A stretch of 64,000 bases of DNA from Acidiluteibacter sp965660325. Its GTDB lineage: Bacteria > Bacteroidota > Bacteroidia > Flavobacteriales_E > Vicingaceae. The number at the start of each line of letters is the position of its first letter. The first letter of the stretch is position 1. The notes beneath the pieces are model-generated. The model was given only the letters and a program-made list of their open reading frames with translations. It had not been told where the DNA came from and ran no database searches. The stretch is taken from assembly GCA_965660325.1 (NCBI GenBank), contig CBFHZL010000004.1, positions 1 to 64,000 on the forward strand. The letters are read 5' to 3'. A program made the translations under genes and the position numbers. Shown here in pieces: positions 8,543 to 16,511 of the stretch.

Positions 8543-11500
8543 TTATCGCATCAAATACATTTTCCCGAAGCCTTGTTTAAAAAATTTATCTGCACCTGAC
8601 TCTCGATGCTCGATCGATGATCCATCTAAATTAGTTCTTACTCTATACAAGTAGACTCCATTCGCCAATCGATCGCCAAACTCATCGGTTCCGTCCCAAG
8701 CATAATCAGTAATATTATTTCCAATATGTATTGGTCCCAACTCCGAAAGATCGATTTCTTTGACCACTTTGCCTGTAATGGTCATAATTTGTATTTGCAT
8801 AAAGTCCGGAACTTTTGTGCCGGTTAGCGTAAAAACAAATCGCGTGCTAGTGGTAAAAGGATTTGGATAATTCATCAATCTAGAAATGGACGCTTGCGTC
8901 TCTATTTCAAAAGTGATTAGGTAATCCGAACTACCTGAGAGGTTGCCACTTTTATCATTGGCCTGGGCTCTTAACTGATATAAGCCATCTTTATAAAGCT
9001 TTGGTCGGTAAACTATTCGGGCCGAATTTTTAGGCAAAGTCCCTTCGAAAAATTCCATTTGAGCACCATCTGCTTGGATGCCAAAATGTATTCGCTTTTC
9101 TTCCTCTTCGGGTAATTTTAAATAAACCGCAAAATTACTAGTATCGTTTAGCAACAGGTATTTATTTTCATCTGTCAACTCAATTACGATTTCCGGCTCA
9201 GGTCCTATAAGCTCTCCATTCATAATCCTTCTTCCATCAAAAGTGACATCCATAACCGGATTTATATTGTCTTGATTGACATGAAATGATATCTGACCTA
9301 AATTATTAAATCGATACTGCTCCGGTTGATCGTTGTTTGGATTTACGTCAACGAGCAATGTATTTGTTCCAGAGTAACCCAAAGTTGGAACAGTGATTGG
9401 GATTACAAGTGAACTATCGGCTGCTAGTGGGGAAAGTCGTTTTGAAGGCAGTGTAACAATTCTATTATTGGAAGTAACTAATGAAAAATTCACAAGTATG
9501 CTGTCCATATCATACTCACTAATATTTTCAAAAGCGACTCTAGCTTCATAAAGATCTCCTTCGAGAACCGTATCATTTTGCACCTCAAAAAGCAGTTTAG
9601 GGTTGATTGCTCCCTCAGGAACAGGATTGTAATACACATGCCACAAATCTAATTGTGGGGGCGTTTGCAATAGCTCATCATTTGCTGCCATTCTGAGTGA
9701 TAACAGGGATTCTTGGTCTGCGTCTACTAAGGTAGATATTCCGAATCTAGCAAACTGGTTAGAGAGATTACTAAGTACATTTTCTCCTTGATCTTCAGCA
9801 TTTTTATATTTTATAACAGTCAATGCCGAACTATCTTGAGAAGGCATCTCTAACGATGATGTTCTCCATGCGATGGAATCCCAAGCCATTGCTGGCCCTA
9901 CTATCTGAGAATTTATATTCCCAAAAGTGGAACTTGAGATAAGATTAGCTTTTAACTCAATCTCTGCATTAATACTATCACCCGCAACCTCTCGAACAGA
10001 ACCTAAATTCCCTTTTTGAACCAAGAAAATGAAAGGAATTGAATCACCGATAGCAGGAACGCGCGTAGAACCTAAATCAGAAAAAGTCTGCATGATATCG
10101 GGATTCGAAAAATTAAGGTCGGAATACTTAATGTTGTACCACGAATACACTAATATATAATTCCCATCAGGAACAGTATCCAACAGCAGCGTTCGCATCG
10201 CTTGCATTTGAGTAGGATTATTTGCTCGATAAATAAAATACTCCTCTGTTCTCGCTCGACAGGACCCATTGATATTAGCCTGGCCATAGTTTCGATTCGG
10301 ATTCAATCCATTATATGGTGTTCTCCATGGCTGAAATGATAATGAATCCAATATGGCTACCATAAATGAGGGAGAAACAGAACATCCGTTTCGCTCAATC
10401 GTATTATTGTCTATGCTAAATTTAATCTGGTCGAGGATGGTGGTGCTTGGCGGATTTCCAATATTCACTGCTGATAATTGACGAATATTATCAACGAAAT
10501 CAAACTCCCGAGTCGCAGTATTCGGCTCAATAAACTGGAACCCATTTAATTCAAATTGATCAAAGTGATCTTGCCCCCAACCAACCTTATTTGGCACGTA
10601 TTGAAAAGAAAACTGCTTCCAAAAAAAGCGGCCATTTAAATCTGCTGACTTACTTACTCTCCAAAAATAAACGGTGCTATCGGGCATTGAGCTCAAGACA
10701 GCTGGATACCACTCCAAAACCCCTCCAGAAGATGCTACGGTAGTTTGAAGCTTAAACGGACTATTGAAAGAAGCGTTGGTATCTAGCTCCATCACATAGG
10801 TACGCTCTTCTTCAAAAGCAAATGCTGTAGAAGCTTTTAAGGTAACACCTTGATTTGGAACGACAGCATAATTGTAAGGATAAATCGGAATCAAATCACC
10901 TGACCGGATGATAAGCTGCTTGAATGTTCTGTTATTATTTTCATTTAGTTCAGGGATTTCATTTAGTCGGTCGAGCGTAACAGTAAAATTATTTTCACCA
11001 ATTCCGTTTACGACATCTATTGGCAGTTTCAACCGGTAAGTAGACTGAAAAGCTACGGGAGCTATCTTAAACACATATGAAGTATCGCTATTATTCGGGA
11101 ATCGACGCACCACTTCAATCGTCAATGAGTCATTCACTGATCGAGCAATATTATCTACACGAATAACCATGGTAAAGGAATCCACCTCACTGGTCACTTC
11201 TCGGGGTGAAAAACTCACTGAAGGAGGAGTAATCACATAGTCAGGACGAGGAAAGGAGTTAAAGGACATTGCCGGATCACCTTGCAAGCTCATCTCTAAT
11301 ATAACACCCTTTAGCTCAGGGAGCGCATTTGTTTGTGACAATCTAGCCGCTTGCTGCATGCAATATGCAATACTTCTACCGTAGTTTTTATCTGAAATCT
11401 GACGATAAAATTCTGAGGAAAAAATATTCAATGGAATGGGGTAACTTAAATCAACGGTAGCAATAAAACCAATGGCTCCCTTATCGGGAATGATTACATA

Positions 11501-13531
11501 ATCTTCCGAGGTACTAACCTTCCCCTCCTGGTGGACATCACCGGTGAAGCAAGCGTTTCCTAACATGATTGGATATTTACCCTGATTGTTTAAATTTTCG
11601 GGCTCATCAATATTGATATCAAAACCGCCTGTATTTGAAGCATGACCAAAGAATGTCATCAGACTCACACCTTGATTAATTAATGTACTAATGCTATCTG
11701 CTAAAGTGGTTTGAATGGGTGAGGCAGTTGTCTTTTTGAAAGTTCGAACATTTCCACCAGTAGCTCCTGTTGCAAAGGTATTAGCATACTGTATCATAAA
11801 ATTTTCAAACCCTTGTGCTTCCAATAATGATTTTCCACCTACAAAGTGTAATGCTTGCTTCATCCATGCGGCAGGTTGAGCCGATTCATACGATCGCAAC
11901 TTTGCCAAATAGGCGCCTAATTCAGCATTATTATTCACAGATATTCGTCCAGTTGGTATAGCAACCTCTAATCCTGCGCCGTTTAGACCTGATGTAAATA
12001 AATTATCAGTCGCAGGATTACCCATTGAAGGAACAAGGTTAGTTGTATTTAAATACTCTCGTTCTCGAATAAGCTTAGCGCGCACTGATTTACCCACTAA
12101 AAATAAAAATGAAGGCGAAGTGCCTGAATTTACAAGCACATCATTCAGATAGTTTCGAATAGCCAAAGGATGCTGAGAAATACCATATCCGTATTGTTTA
12201 TATAATTGATTGATGTCAATCACATAAGGGTTATGCCCTGTACTTCTTCTGTAGTTGGCATAATTCAGCACTTCCACAGCAAGAGAAGGATGAGTAATCA
12301 TGATAAAGGCTGAGTCAGGTATGGCACTGATATAATTTGAGAAAAATCCATTCTCTCCTGCAAGCCTTAAATTTCCAATAGATTTAATAGCAGACGAAGA
12401 AAACAATAGACAAGATTTATTATTTCCTCCATTTGGAATCAAAGCATTATACTCATTCCCTGATTGGAAAACACGAATACGACGATTATTATCAAGATCT
12501 AAAATGTAATTATTGGTAGACCCATTAAAGTTGATGAACTTAAAATAACTTTTATTAACCGACGAATTATCAAGTATTTGAAATTTAAAAGTAGATTTCC
12601 CTTCAGCATCAGGCAAGTGATCATAAGTAAGTTTGGCGTACCCCATTGCCATTCGGTCACTTCCTGCACCCAAATCATCTATTTGACGGTAAGTAAGGTT
12701 TGTGTTTATTGGCCCCAACTCATTGGTTGAAAATTGACGTCGAATACGGATAAAACGATAACCCTCAAAAATGGTATCGATTAGTTGGTTTCCGAATGAT
12801 AATTGCAAATGGTGATCACCTGTTGCAATGGGTCCAAAATCGGACTGACCTGTTACAACGGTCTCCAATGTGGCACTCCCATTAGTAACCGCCTTTTCTG
12901 AATTCATTATCGTAGAGAAAACTTGAGAGCCAGAGTTGCTGATTACGCGACTTAACCAACCTTCGGTTGGCACATATTCAGGACTTGTTGCCTGTCCTTG
13001 AATAGTTGCTCCATCATAATAATTCGTGTTAAATGGTAATACCTTTTCTACCTTCACATTAGAAACCGGGGAGTAATTTCCAAAGTCGCTTGCTGACTCT
13101 ACCGTGTATCTCAGACTATTAGTAGCGTTACTGACAGTCAAGTAATACGTAGCCGTATCGTTGATAAGACTGTAGTAAGGGTTCGGTTGATTTTCAGACC
13201 CTTTGTATAAAACAGAATCTAACCAACCGTCATTCTTTTGGGCATAAAACTCGATAAAATCAGCAGGATCAAATGAATTGTCGGCATCACCTTCAATGTA
13301 TAATGGCACTTCTGCACCACGATTGAAAAGCTGAATATTATTGGGATTTATTGAGTTAACAGGGATGCCAACACTGAGCAAATTGGCATAATTGATCCTG
13401 TAGACACCGTCCTCAGCGACTTTAAACTCATAATATTTTTGGCTGTAATCGATCCATTCATTACCGAAGTTTTGTCCGACGAGCGTCGTAGAACATAAAA
13501 AAACAATGTAAAAGAGTATCTTTTTTACCAC
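8543..13531 (-). CDS. porU: T9SS sortase PorU, long C25 (gingipain-like) form
   Basis: Cell-surface cysteine peptidase that removes the C-terminal domain of T9SS cargo and attaches the cargo to the surface. Signal peptide 1-20, then a gingipain-type (C25) region at about 400-760 with the catalytic histidine in FFGHASNTGG (H630) and the catalytic cysteine in LGNACFTGD (C661). Two CARDB-like beta domains are suggested by the E..NN signatures near residues 885 and 1400. The C-terminus has a YPNPF motif and a FlgD-like GTDEFGDRLANGVYLYRV, close to a T9SS sorting domain. At 1662 residues it is much longer than P. gingivalis PorU (~1150), matching the PorU2-type annotation used for long forms. The start is GTG, overlapping the porV stop (TAGTG). 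Confidence 0.85.
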   Translation of the reverse strand: MVKKILFYIVFLCSTTLVGQNFGNEWIDYSQKYYEFKVAEDGVYRINYANLLSVGIPVNSINPNNIQLFNRGAEVPLYIEGDADNSFDPADFIEFYAQKNDGWLDSVLYKGSENQPNPYYSLINDTATYYLTVSNATNSLRYTVESASDFGNYSPVSNVKVEKVLPFNTNYYDGATIQGQATSPEYVPTEGWLSRVISNSGSQVFSTIMNSEKAVTNGSATLETVVTGQSDFGPIATGDHHLQLSFGNQLIDTIFEGYRFIRIRRQFSTNELGPINTNLTYRQIDDLGAGSDRMAMGYAKLTYDHLPDAEGKSTFKFQILDNSSVNKSYFKFINFNGSTNNYILDLDNNRRIRVFQSGNEYNALIPNGGNNKSCLLFSSSAIKSIGNLRLAGENGFFSNYISAIPDSAFIMITHPSLAVEVLNYANYRRSTGHNPYVIDINQLYKQYGYGISQHPLAIRNYLNDVLVNSGTSPSFLFLVGKSVRAKLIREREYLNTTNLVPSMGNPATDNLFTSGLNGAGLEVAIPTGRISVNNNAELGAYLAKLRSYESAQPAAWMKQALHFVGGKSLLEAQGFENFMIQYANTFATGATGGNVRTFKKTTASPIQTTLADSISTLINQGVSLMTFFGHASNTGGFDINIDEPENLNNQGKYPIMLGNACFTGDVHQEGKVSTSEDYVIIPDKGAIGFIATVDLSYPIPLNIFSSEFYRQISDKNYGRSIAYCMQQAARLSQTNALPELKGVILEMSLQGDPAMSFNSFPRPDYVITPPSVSFSPREVTSEVDSFTMVIRVDNIARSVNDSLTIEVVRRFPNNSDTSYVFKIAPVAFQSTYRLKLPIDVVNGIGENNFTVTLDRLNEIPELNENNNRTFKQLIIRSGDLIPIYPYNYAVVPNQGVTLKASTAFAFEEERTYVMELDTNASFNSPFKLQTTVASSGGVLEWYPAVLSSMPDSTVYFWRVSKSADLNGRFFWKQFSFQYVPNKVGWGQDHFDQFELNGFQFIEPNTATREFDFVDNIRQLSAVNIGNPPSTTILDQIKFSIDNNTIERNGCSVSPSFMVAILDSLSFQPWRTPYNGLNPNRNYGQANINGSCRARTEEYFIYRANNPTQMQAMRTLLLDTVPDGNYILVYSWYNIKYSDLNFSNPDIMQTFSDLGSTRVPAIGDSIPFIFLVQKGNLGSVREVAGDSINAEIELKANLISSSTFGNINSQIVGPAMAWDSIAWRTSSLEMPSQDSSALTVIKYKNAEDQGENVLSNLSNQFARFGISTLVDADQESLLSLRMAANDELLQTPPQLDLWHVYYNPVPEGAINPKLLFEVQNDTVLEGDLYEARVAFENISEYDMDSILVNFSLVTSNNRIVTLPSKRLSPLAADSSLVIPITVPTLGYSGTNTLLVDVNPNNDQPEQYRFNNLGQISFHVNQDNINPVMDVTFDGRRIMNGELIGPEPEIVIELTDENKYLLLNDTSNFAVYLKLPEEEEKRIHFGIQADGAQMEFFEGTLPKNSARIVYRPKLYKDGLYQLRAQANDKSGNLSGSSDYLITFEIETQASISRLMNYPNPFTTSTRFVFTLTGTKVPDFMQIQIMTITGKVVKEIDLSELGPIHIGNNITDYAWDGTDEFGDRLANGVYLYRVRTNLDGSSIEHRESGADKFFKQGFGKMYLMR

Positions 13532-14607
13532 TAGCCTCCGTTTTTATTCAAATCAATTCGAAGCGAAAACACATTCGAGTACAATGCAACAGATCGGTCG
13601 CCTATATCACTCAAAGCATAATCTAACGAGAAACCTTTGTATTTAAACCCGACCCCAAAATTGGGCTGAAAACTAGTTTCTCTAACTCCGAATACGTCTG
13701 TTGTCTTCTGAAAGTTACCAACTCCACCTCTTAAAAATATAAATTCTTGAAATGCTACCTCCATTCCAAAGCGTGGATCAATAGATATTGGGTCTGAACT
13801 GATTAAATCATTTCGCTCTCCATCAAAGGTAACTCCAAGGTCCAATTCAGGAAATACAGAAAATTTCGCGCCAATTGGAATCTTTCGACCTACACCTAAA
13901 ACGAGCTGTGGAAGCGTTAATTCTAGTCCATTTTCAGGAAGCTCATTTCCTGTTACCGCAAAAATCTCTGTTGTTTCATCATCTAGAGAGTAACTCCACG
14001 CATTAAAAGTAGTGGTTATATCCTTTCCTACTGCTGAAAAAAGCCAATTCCCGCGCTTGTATAAAGCAGAAACGTCGAGGCCAAAACCATATGAATTCGC
14101 AAAATCTCCTACATTCCTATAAATCACTTTAGCATTTCCACCAATGCTTAAGCCCTCTATATTCGTCTCTCTTGCGTACGAAAGCAAAAAGGCATAATCT
14201 GCAGCACTAAAAGAGGTTACCTTATCATAACTAATATTTCCATCCTGATCAATCAATTGTGTGGTATTCGGAATATCATCTACCCCAAAACGCAAAACAG
14301 AAATACCAAAAACACTTTTATCGTCAATTCTAGTTGCAAAACCACCATAATCATAGTTTGCAATCCCGGCGAAATACTCCGCATGCATTAACCCGACTTG
14401 AAAATCATCTTTCATTTGGGTCAATCCTGCCGGGTTCCAATAAGCAGAGGTAACATCATTCGCTCTTGCAGTAAATGCGTTTCCCATGCCTAATGCTCGA
14501 GCACCAACACCAATATTTAAAAACTCATTACTATATTTTCTAGATTGAGCAGATGAACCTAAAACTGAAACTAGGGCGAGGGTTAGCGTAAACAGTTGCT
14601 TTATCAT
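13531..14607 (-). CDS. porV: PorV/PorQ-family outer-membrane protein of the T9SS
   Basis: FadL-like outer-membrane barrel of the PorV/PorQ family. PorV collects cargo from the SprA (Sov) translocon and delivers it to PorU. Signal peptide 1-20, then the family hallmark NIGVGARALGMGNA with the following NDVTSAYWNPAGL (about residues 31-61), many amphipathic strands, and a terminal strand ending FSLRIDLN. The length of 358 residues is in family range. It is directly followed by porU with a 1-nt overlap, which strongly suggests translational coupling and a shared complex. PorV and PorQ cannot be separated with certainty; pairing with the PorU homologue supports PorV-like function. Confidence 0.83.
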   Translation of the reverse strand: MIKQLFTLTLALVSVLGSSAQSRKYSNEFLNIGVGARALGMGNAFTARANDVTSAYWNPAGLTQMKDDFQVGLMHAEYFAGIANYDYGGFATRIDDKSVFGISVLRFGVDDIPNTTQLIDQDGNISYDKVTSFSAADYAFLLSYARETNIEGLSIGGNAKVIYRNVGDFANSYGFGLDVSALYKRGNWLFSAVGKDITTTFNAWSYSLDDETTEIFAVTGNELPENGLELTLPQLVLGVGRKIPIGAKFSVFPELDLGVTFDGERNDLISSDPISIDPRFGMEVAFQEFIFLRGGVGNFQKTTDVFGVRETSFQPNFGVGFKYKGFSLDYALSDIGDRSVALYSNVFSLRIDLNKNGG

Positions 14608-14674
14608 AAAACTTTTAGACTATTTGTAAAAATAATGAATGGTGTAATAACTCTAAATTCATCATTTTATTACT

Positions 14675-14682
14675 CAAAATTA
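14675..14682 (-). promoter_or_regulatory. -7 promoter element for porV-porU
   Basis: TAATTTTG on the minus strand fits TAnnTTTG, about 67 nt upstream of the porV ATG. No matching -33 was seen. Confidence 0.35.
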
Positions 14683-14748
14683 CGGATTTCTGTAGTTTAC
14701 TCACTTATTTTTCGGTGAGTTGTTCTAATTGTGACTTAAAGGAGTTTT

Positions 14749-14784
14749 TTTGAGCATAACCTCTTTAAGATATCATTACTTTTG
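14749..14784 (+). promoter_or_regulatory. Promoter for pssA-purS
   Basis: TTTG at 14749-14752 and TACTTTTG at 14777-14784 are separated by 24 nt, close to the Bacteroidota spacing. The -7 element ends 17 nt before the ATG at 14802. Confidence 0.55.
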
Positions 14785-14801
14785 CTAAATTGAAATCACG
14801 T

Positions 14802-15524
14802 ATGAAAAAGAGTATCCCAAATATCATCACATCGTCCAACTTGTTTTCGGGTTGTATCTCTGTAGTTTTTGCCTTTCAGGGTCTTTTAGCAGAAGCAGCT
14901 CTATTAATTCTAGTAGGAGCATTTTTAGATTTTTTTGATGGTTTATCTGCTCGTCTATTAAAGGTTTCGTCACCAATTGGTAAAGAGTTAGATAGCTTAG
15001 CTGATGTAATTACATTTGGATTTGCTCCTTCAGTTATCGTTTACCAGCTGCTGCTAGAGCTATTTCCAGAACAGCCACTTATACCTTACATGGCTTTTAT
15101 TATCGCTGTTTTTTCTGCTTACCGATTAGCTAAGTTTAACATCGATGACCGACAGACTTCTTCATTTATTGGAGTACCTACACCGGCAAATGCGCTTTTT
15201 TGGCTTTCTATACCGCTTATCGAATGGCAAGCAGTGCACTTTAGCTCTGAGCTAGCAAACTCAGTTTATGAAATCATGACCCAGCCTATTTTTATTATTG
15301 TAAATACTATTGTCTGGTCGCTTTTACTAATTGCGGAAATTCCACTTTTTGCATTAAAGTTTAGCAGCTTCAAATGGAAAGACAATCAACTAAAATTTAG
15401 TTTTATTGGTACTTCCATCATACTATTTGTGCTATTTTATTTTATAGCTATCCCAATTATTCTAATTTTGTATATCATTTTATCAGTTATTACTAATTCC
15501 ATCAAAACATCCAATGAAATTTAG
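14802..15524 (+). CDS. pssA: CDP-diacylglycerol-serine O-phosphatidyltransferase
   Basis: Integral membrane enzyme that makes phosphatidylserine, the precursor of phosphatidylethanolamine, from CDP-diacylglycerol and serine. The CDP-alcohol phosphotransferase motif DGx2ARx8Gx3Dx3D is complete: D46, G47, A50, R51, G60, D64, D68. Several hydrophobic helices follow, and the N-terminus KKSIPNIIT is typical of PssA. An in-frame TTG exists 12 nt upstream, but the ATG at 14802 is preferred because it starts the conserved N-terminus and sits at a normal distance from the promoter. The 3' end overlaps purS by 11 nt. PgsA, another member of the superfamily, is less likely given the early SSNLFSG motif. 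Confidence 0.9.
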   Translation: MKKSIPNIITSSNLFSGCISVVFAFQGLLAEAALLILVGAFLDFFDGLSARLLKVSSPIGKELDSLADVITFGFAPSVIVYQLLLELFPEQPLIPYMAFIIAVFSAYRLAKFNIDDRQTSSFIGVPTPANALFWLSIPLIEWQAVHFSSELANSVYEIMTQPIFIIVNTIVWSLLLIAEIPLFALKFSSFKWKDNQLKFSFIGTSIILFVLFYFIAIPIILILYIILSVITNSIKTSNEI

Positions 15525-15765
15525 AGCCGAAATAGACATTATGCCATTAAAAGCATTACTAGATCCACAAGGAAAAGCAGTTACTTCAAGTTTAAAAAAC
15601 TTAAACCTGAGTGAAATAGAAAATGTACGTATTGGCAAACACATTACGCTAGAAATAGAAGCGGATGACAAGTCCATTGCTACTGCGAAGGTAGAAGAAG
15701 CCTGCAAGAAAATATTGGCAAACCAATTGATGGAAAGTTTCGAATTTGAACTGGTAGAAGCTTAA
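15514..15765 (+). CDS. purS: Phosphoribosylformylglycinamidine synthase subunit PurS
   Basis: Small 83-residue subunit that, with PurQ and the small form of PurL, converts FGAR to FGAM in purine synthesis; it bridges the glutaminase and synthase subunits. The sequence fits PurS in length and pattern (DPQGKAV...LNL near residues 16-31, the RIGKHITLEIE strand, and a C-terminal FEFELVE). Its presence implies the three-subunit enzyme rather than the long fused PurL; purQ and purL are not in the window. The ATG lies inside the pssA 3' end (11-nt overlap), so translation is probably coupled. Its stop codon overlaps that of the convergent lptB. Confidence 0.9.
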   Translation: MKFRAEIDIMPLKALLDPQGKAVTSSLKNLNLSEIENVRIGKHITLEIEADDKSIATAKVEEACKKILANQLMESFEFELVEA

Positions 15766-16499
15766 TTGACTTTAGGCTTTTTTAATTCAAAGTTCTGTCC
15801 AAGGTAAACTTTTCGAACTTGTTCATCTGCAGCCAGCTCTTCTGCTGTGCCTGCTTTTAAAATATTACCCTCAAAAAGCAAGTAGGCTCTGTCAGTTATG
15901 GCTAGAGTCTCTTGCACATTGTGGTCGGTGATTAAGATACCGATATTTCTTTCTTTTAGTTTGGCTACAATTCCTTGAATATCCTCAACAGCAATAGGGT
16001 CTACACCTGCGAATGGCTCATCCAAAAGTATAAATTTAGGGTCAGTAGCTAAGCAACGAGCAATTTCACATCTTCGGCGTTCTCCTCCTGACAATAAATC
16101 ACCTCTATTCTTTCTCACATGATGAAGGCTAAACTCGTCTAACAAACTTTCTAACTTATCTGACTGTTGCTTTTTAGAGAGCTTGGTCATTTCTAAGATC
16201 GCTTTTATATTATCTTCTACTGACAGTTTTCTAAAAACAGAGGCCTCTTGAGCTAGATATCCAATTCCTCGCTGAGCTCGTTTATACATTGGCAGTGCAG
16301 TAATATCGTCTCCATCTAAAAAAATTTTACCGTCATTAGGAGTTACTAAGCCAACCATCATATAGAAGGAAGTAGTTTTACCTGCACCGTTAGGCCCGAG
16401 CAAGCCTACAATCTCACCTTGCTCTACCTCTACAGAAACGCCCTTCACAACAGTTCGCTTCTTGTATTTTTTAATGATATTTTCCGCTCTTAGTTTCAT
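15762..16499 (-). CDS. lptB: LPS export ABC transporter ATP-binding protein LptB
   Basis: Cytoplasmic ATPase of the LptB2FG transporter, which pulls lipopolysaccharide from the inner membrane onto the Lpt bridge. Visible: Walker A GPNGAGKTT (35-43), Q-loop near residue 84 (YLAQEASVF, the LptB hallmark), signature LSGGERRR (136-143), Walker B ILLDEP (157-162) and the H-loop in ITDHNV. The length of 245 residues is exactly that of the family. LptF, LptG and LptC are elsewhere; lptE is at 38.7 kb. It is 12 nt downstream of the DUF5686 gene and probably co-transcribed with it. Its stop codon overlaps that of purS, so no intergenic terminator is possible. Confidence 0.96.
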   Translation of the reverse strand: MKLRAENIIKKYKKRTVVKGVSVEVEQGEIVGLLGPNGAGKTTSFYMMVGLVTPNDGKIFLDGDDITALPMYKRAQRGIGYLAQEASVFRKLSVEDNIKAILEMTKLSKKQQSDKLESLLDEFSLHHVRKNRGDLLSGGERRRCEIARCLATDPKFILLDEPFAGVDPIAVEDIQGIVAKLKERNIGILITDHNVQETLAITDRAYLLFEGNILKAGTAEELAADEQVRKVYLGQNFELKKPKVN

Positions 16500-16511
16500 A
16501 ATATCTTTTCT

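Noticed and set aside
14790..14792. TTG at 14790 as the pssA start
   Set aside because: It lies 5 nt after the -7 element and adds only four non-conserved residues before the ATG at 14802.
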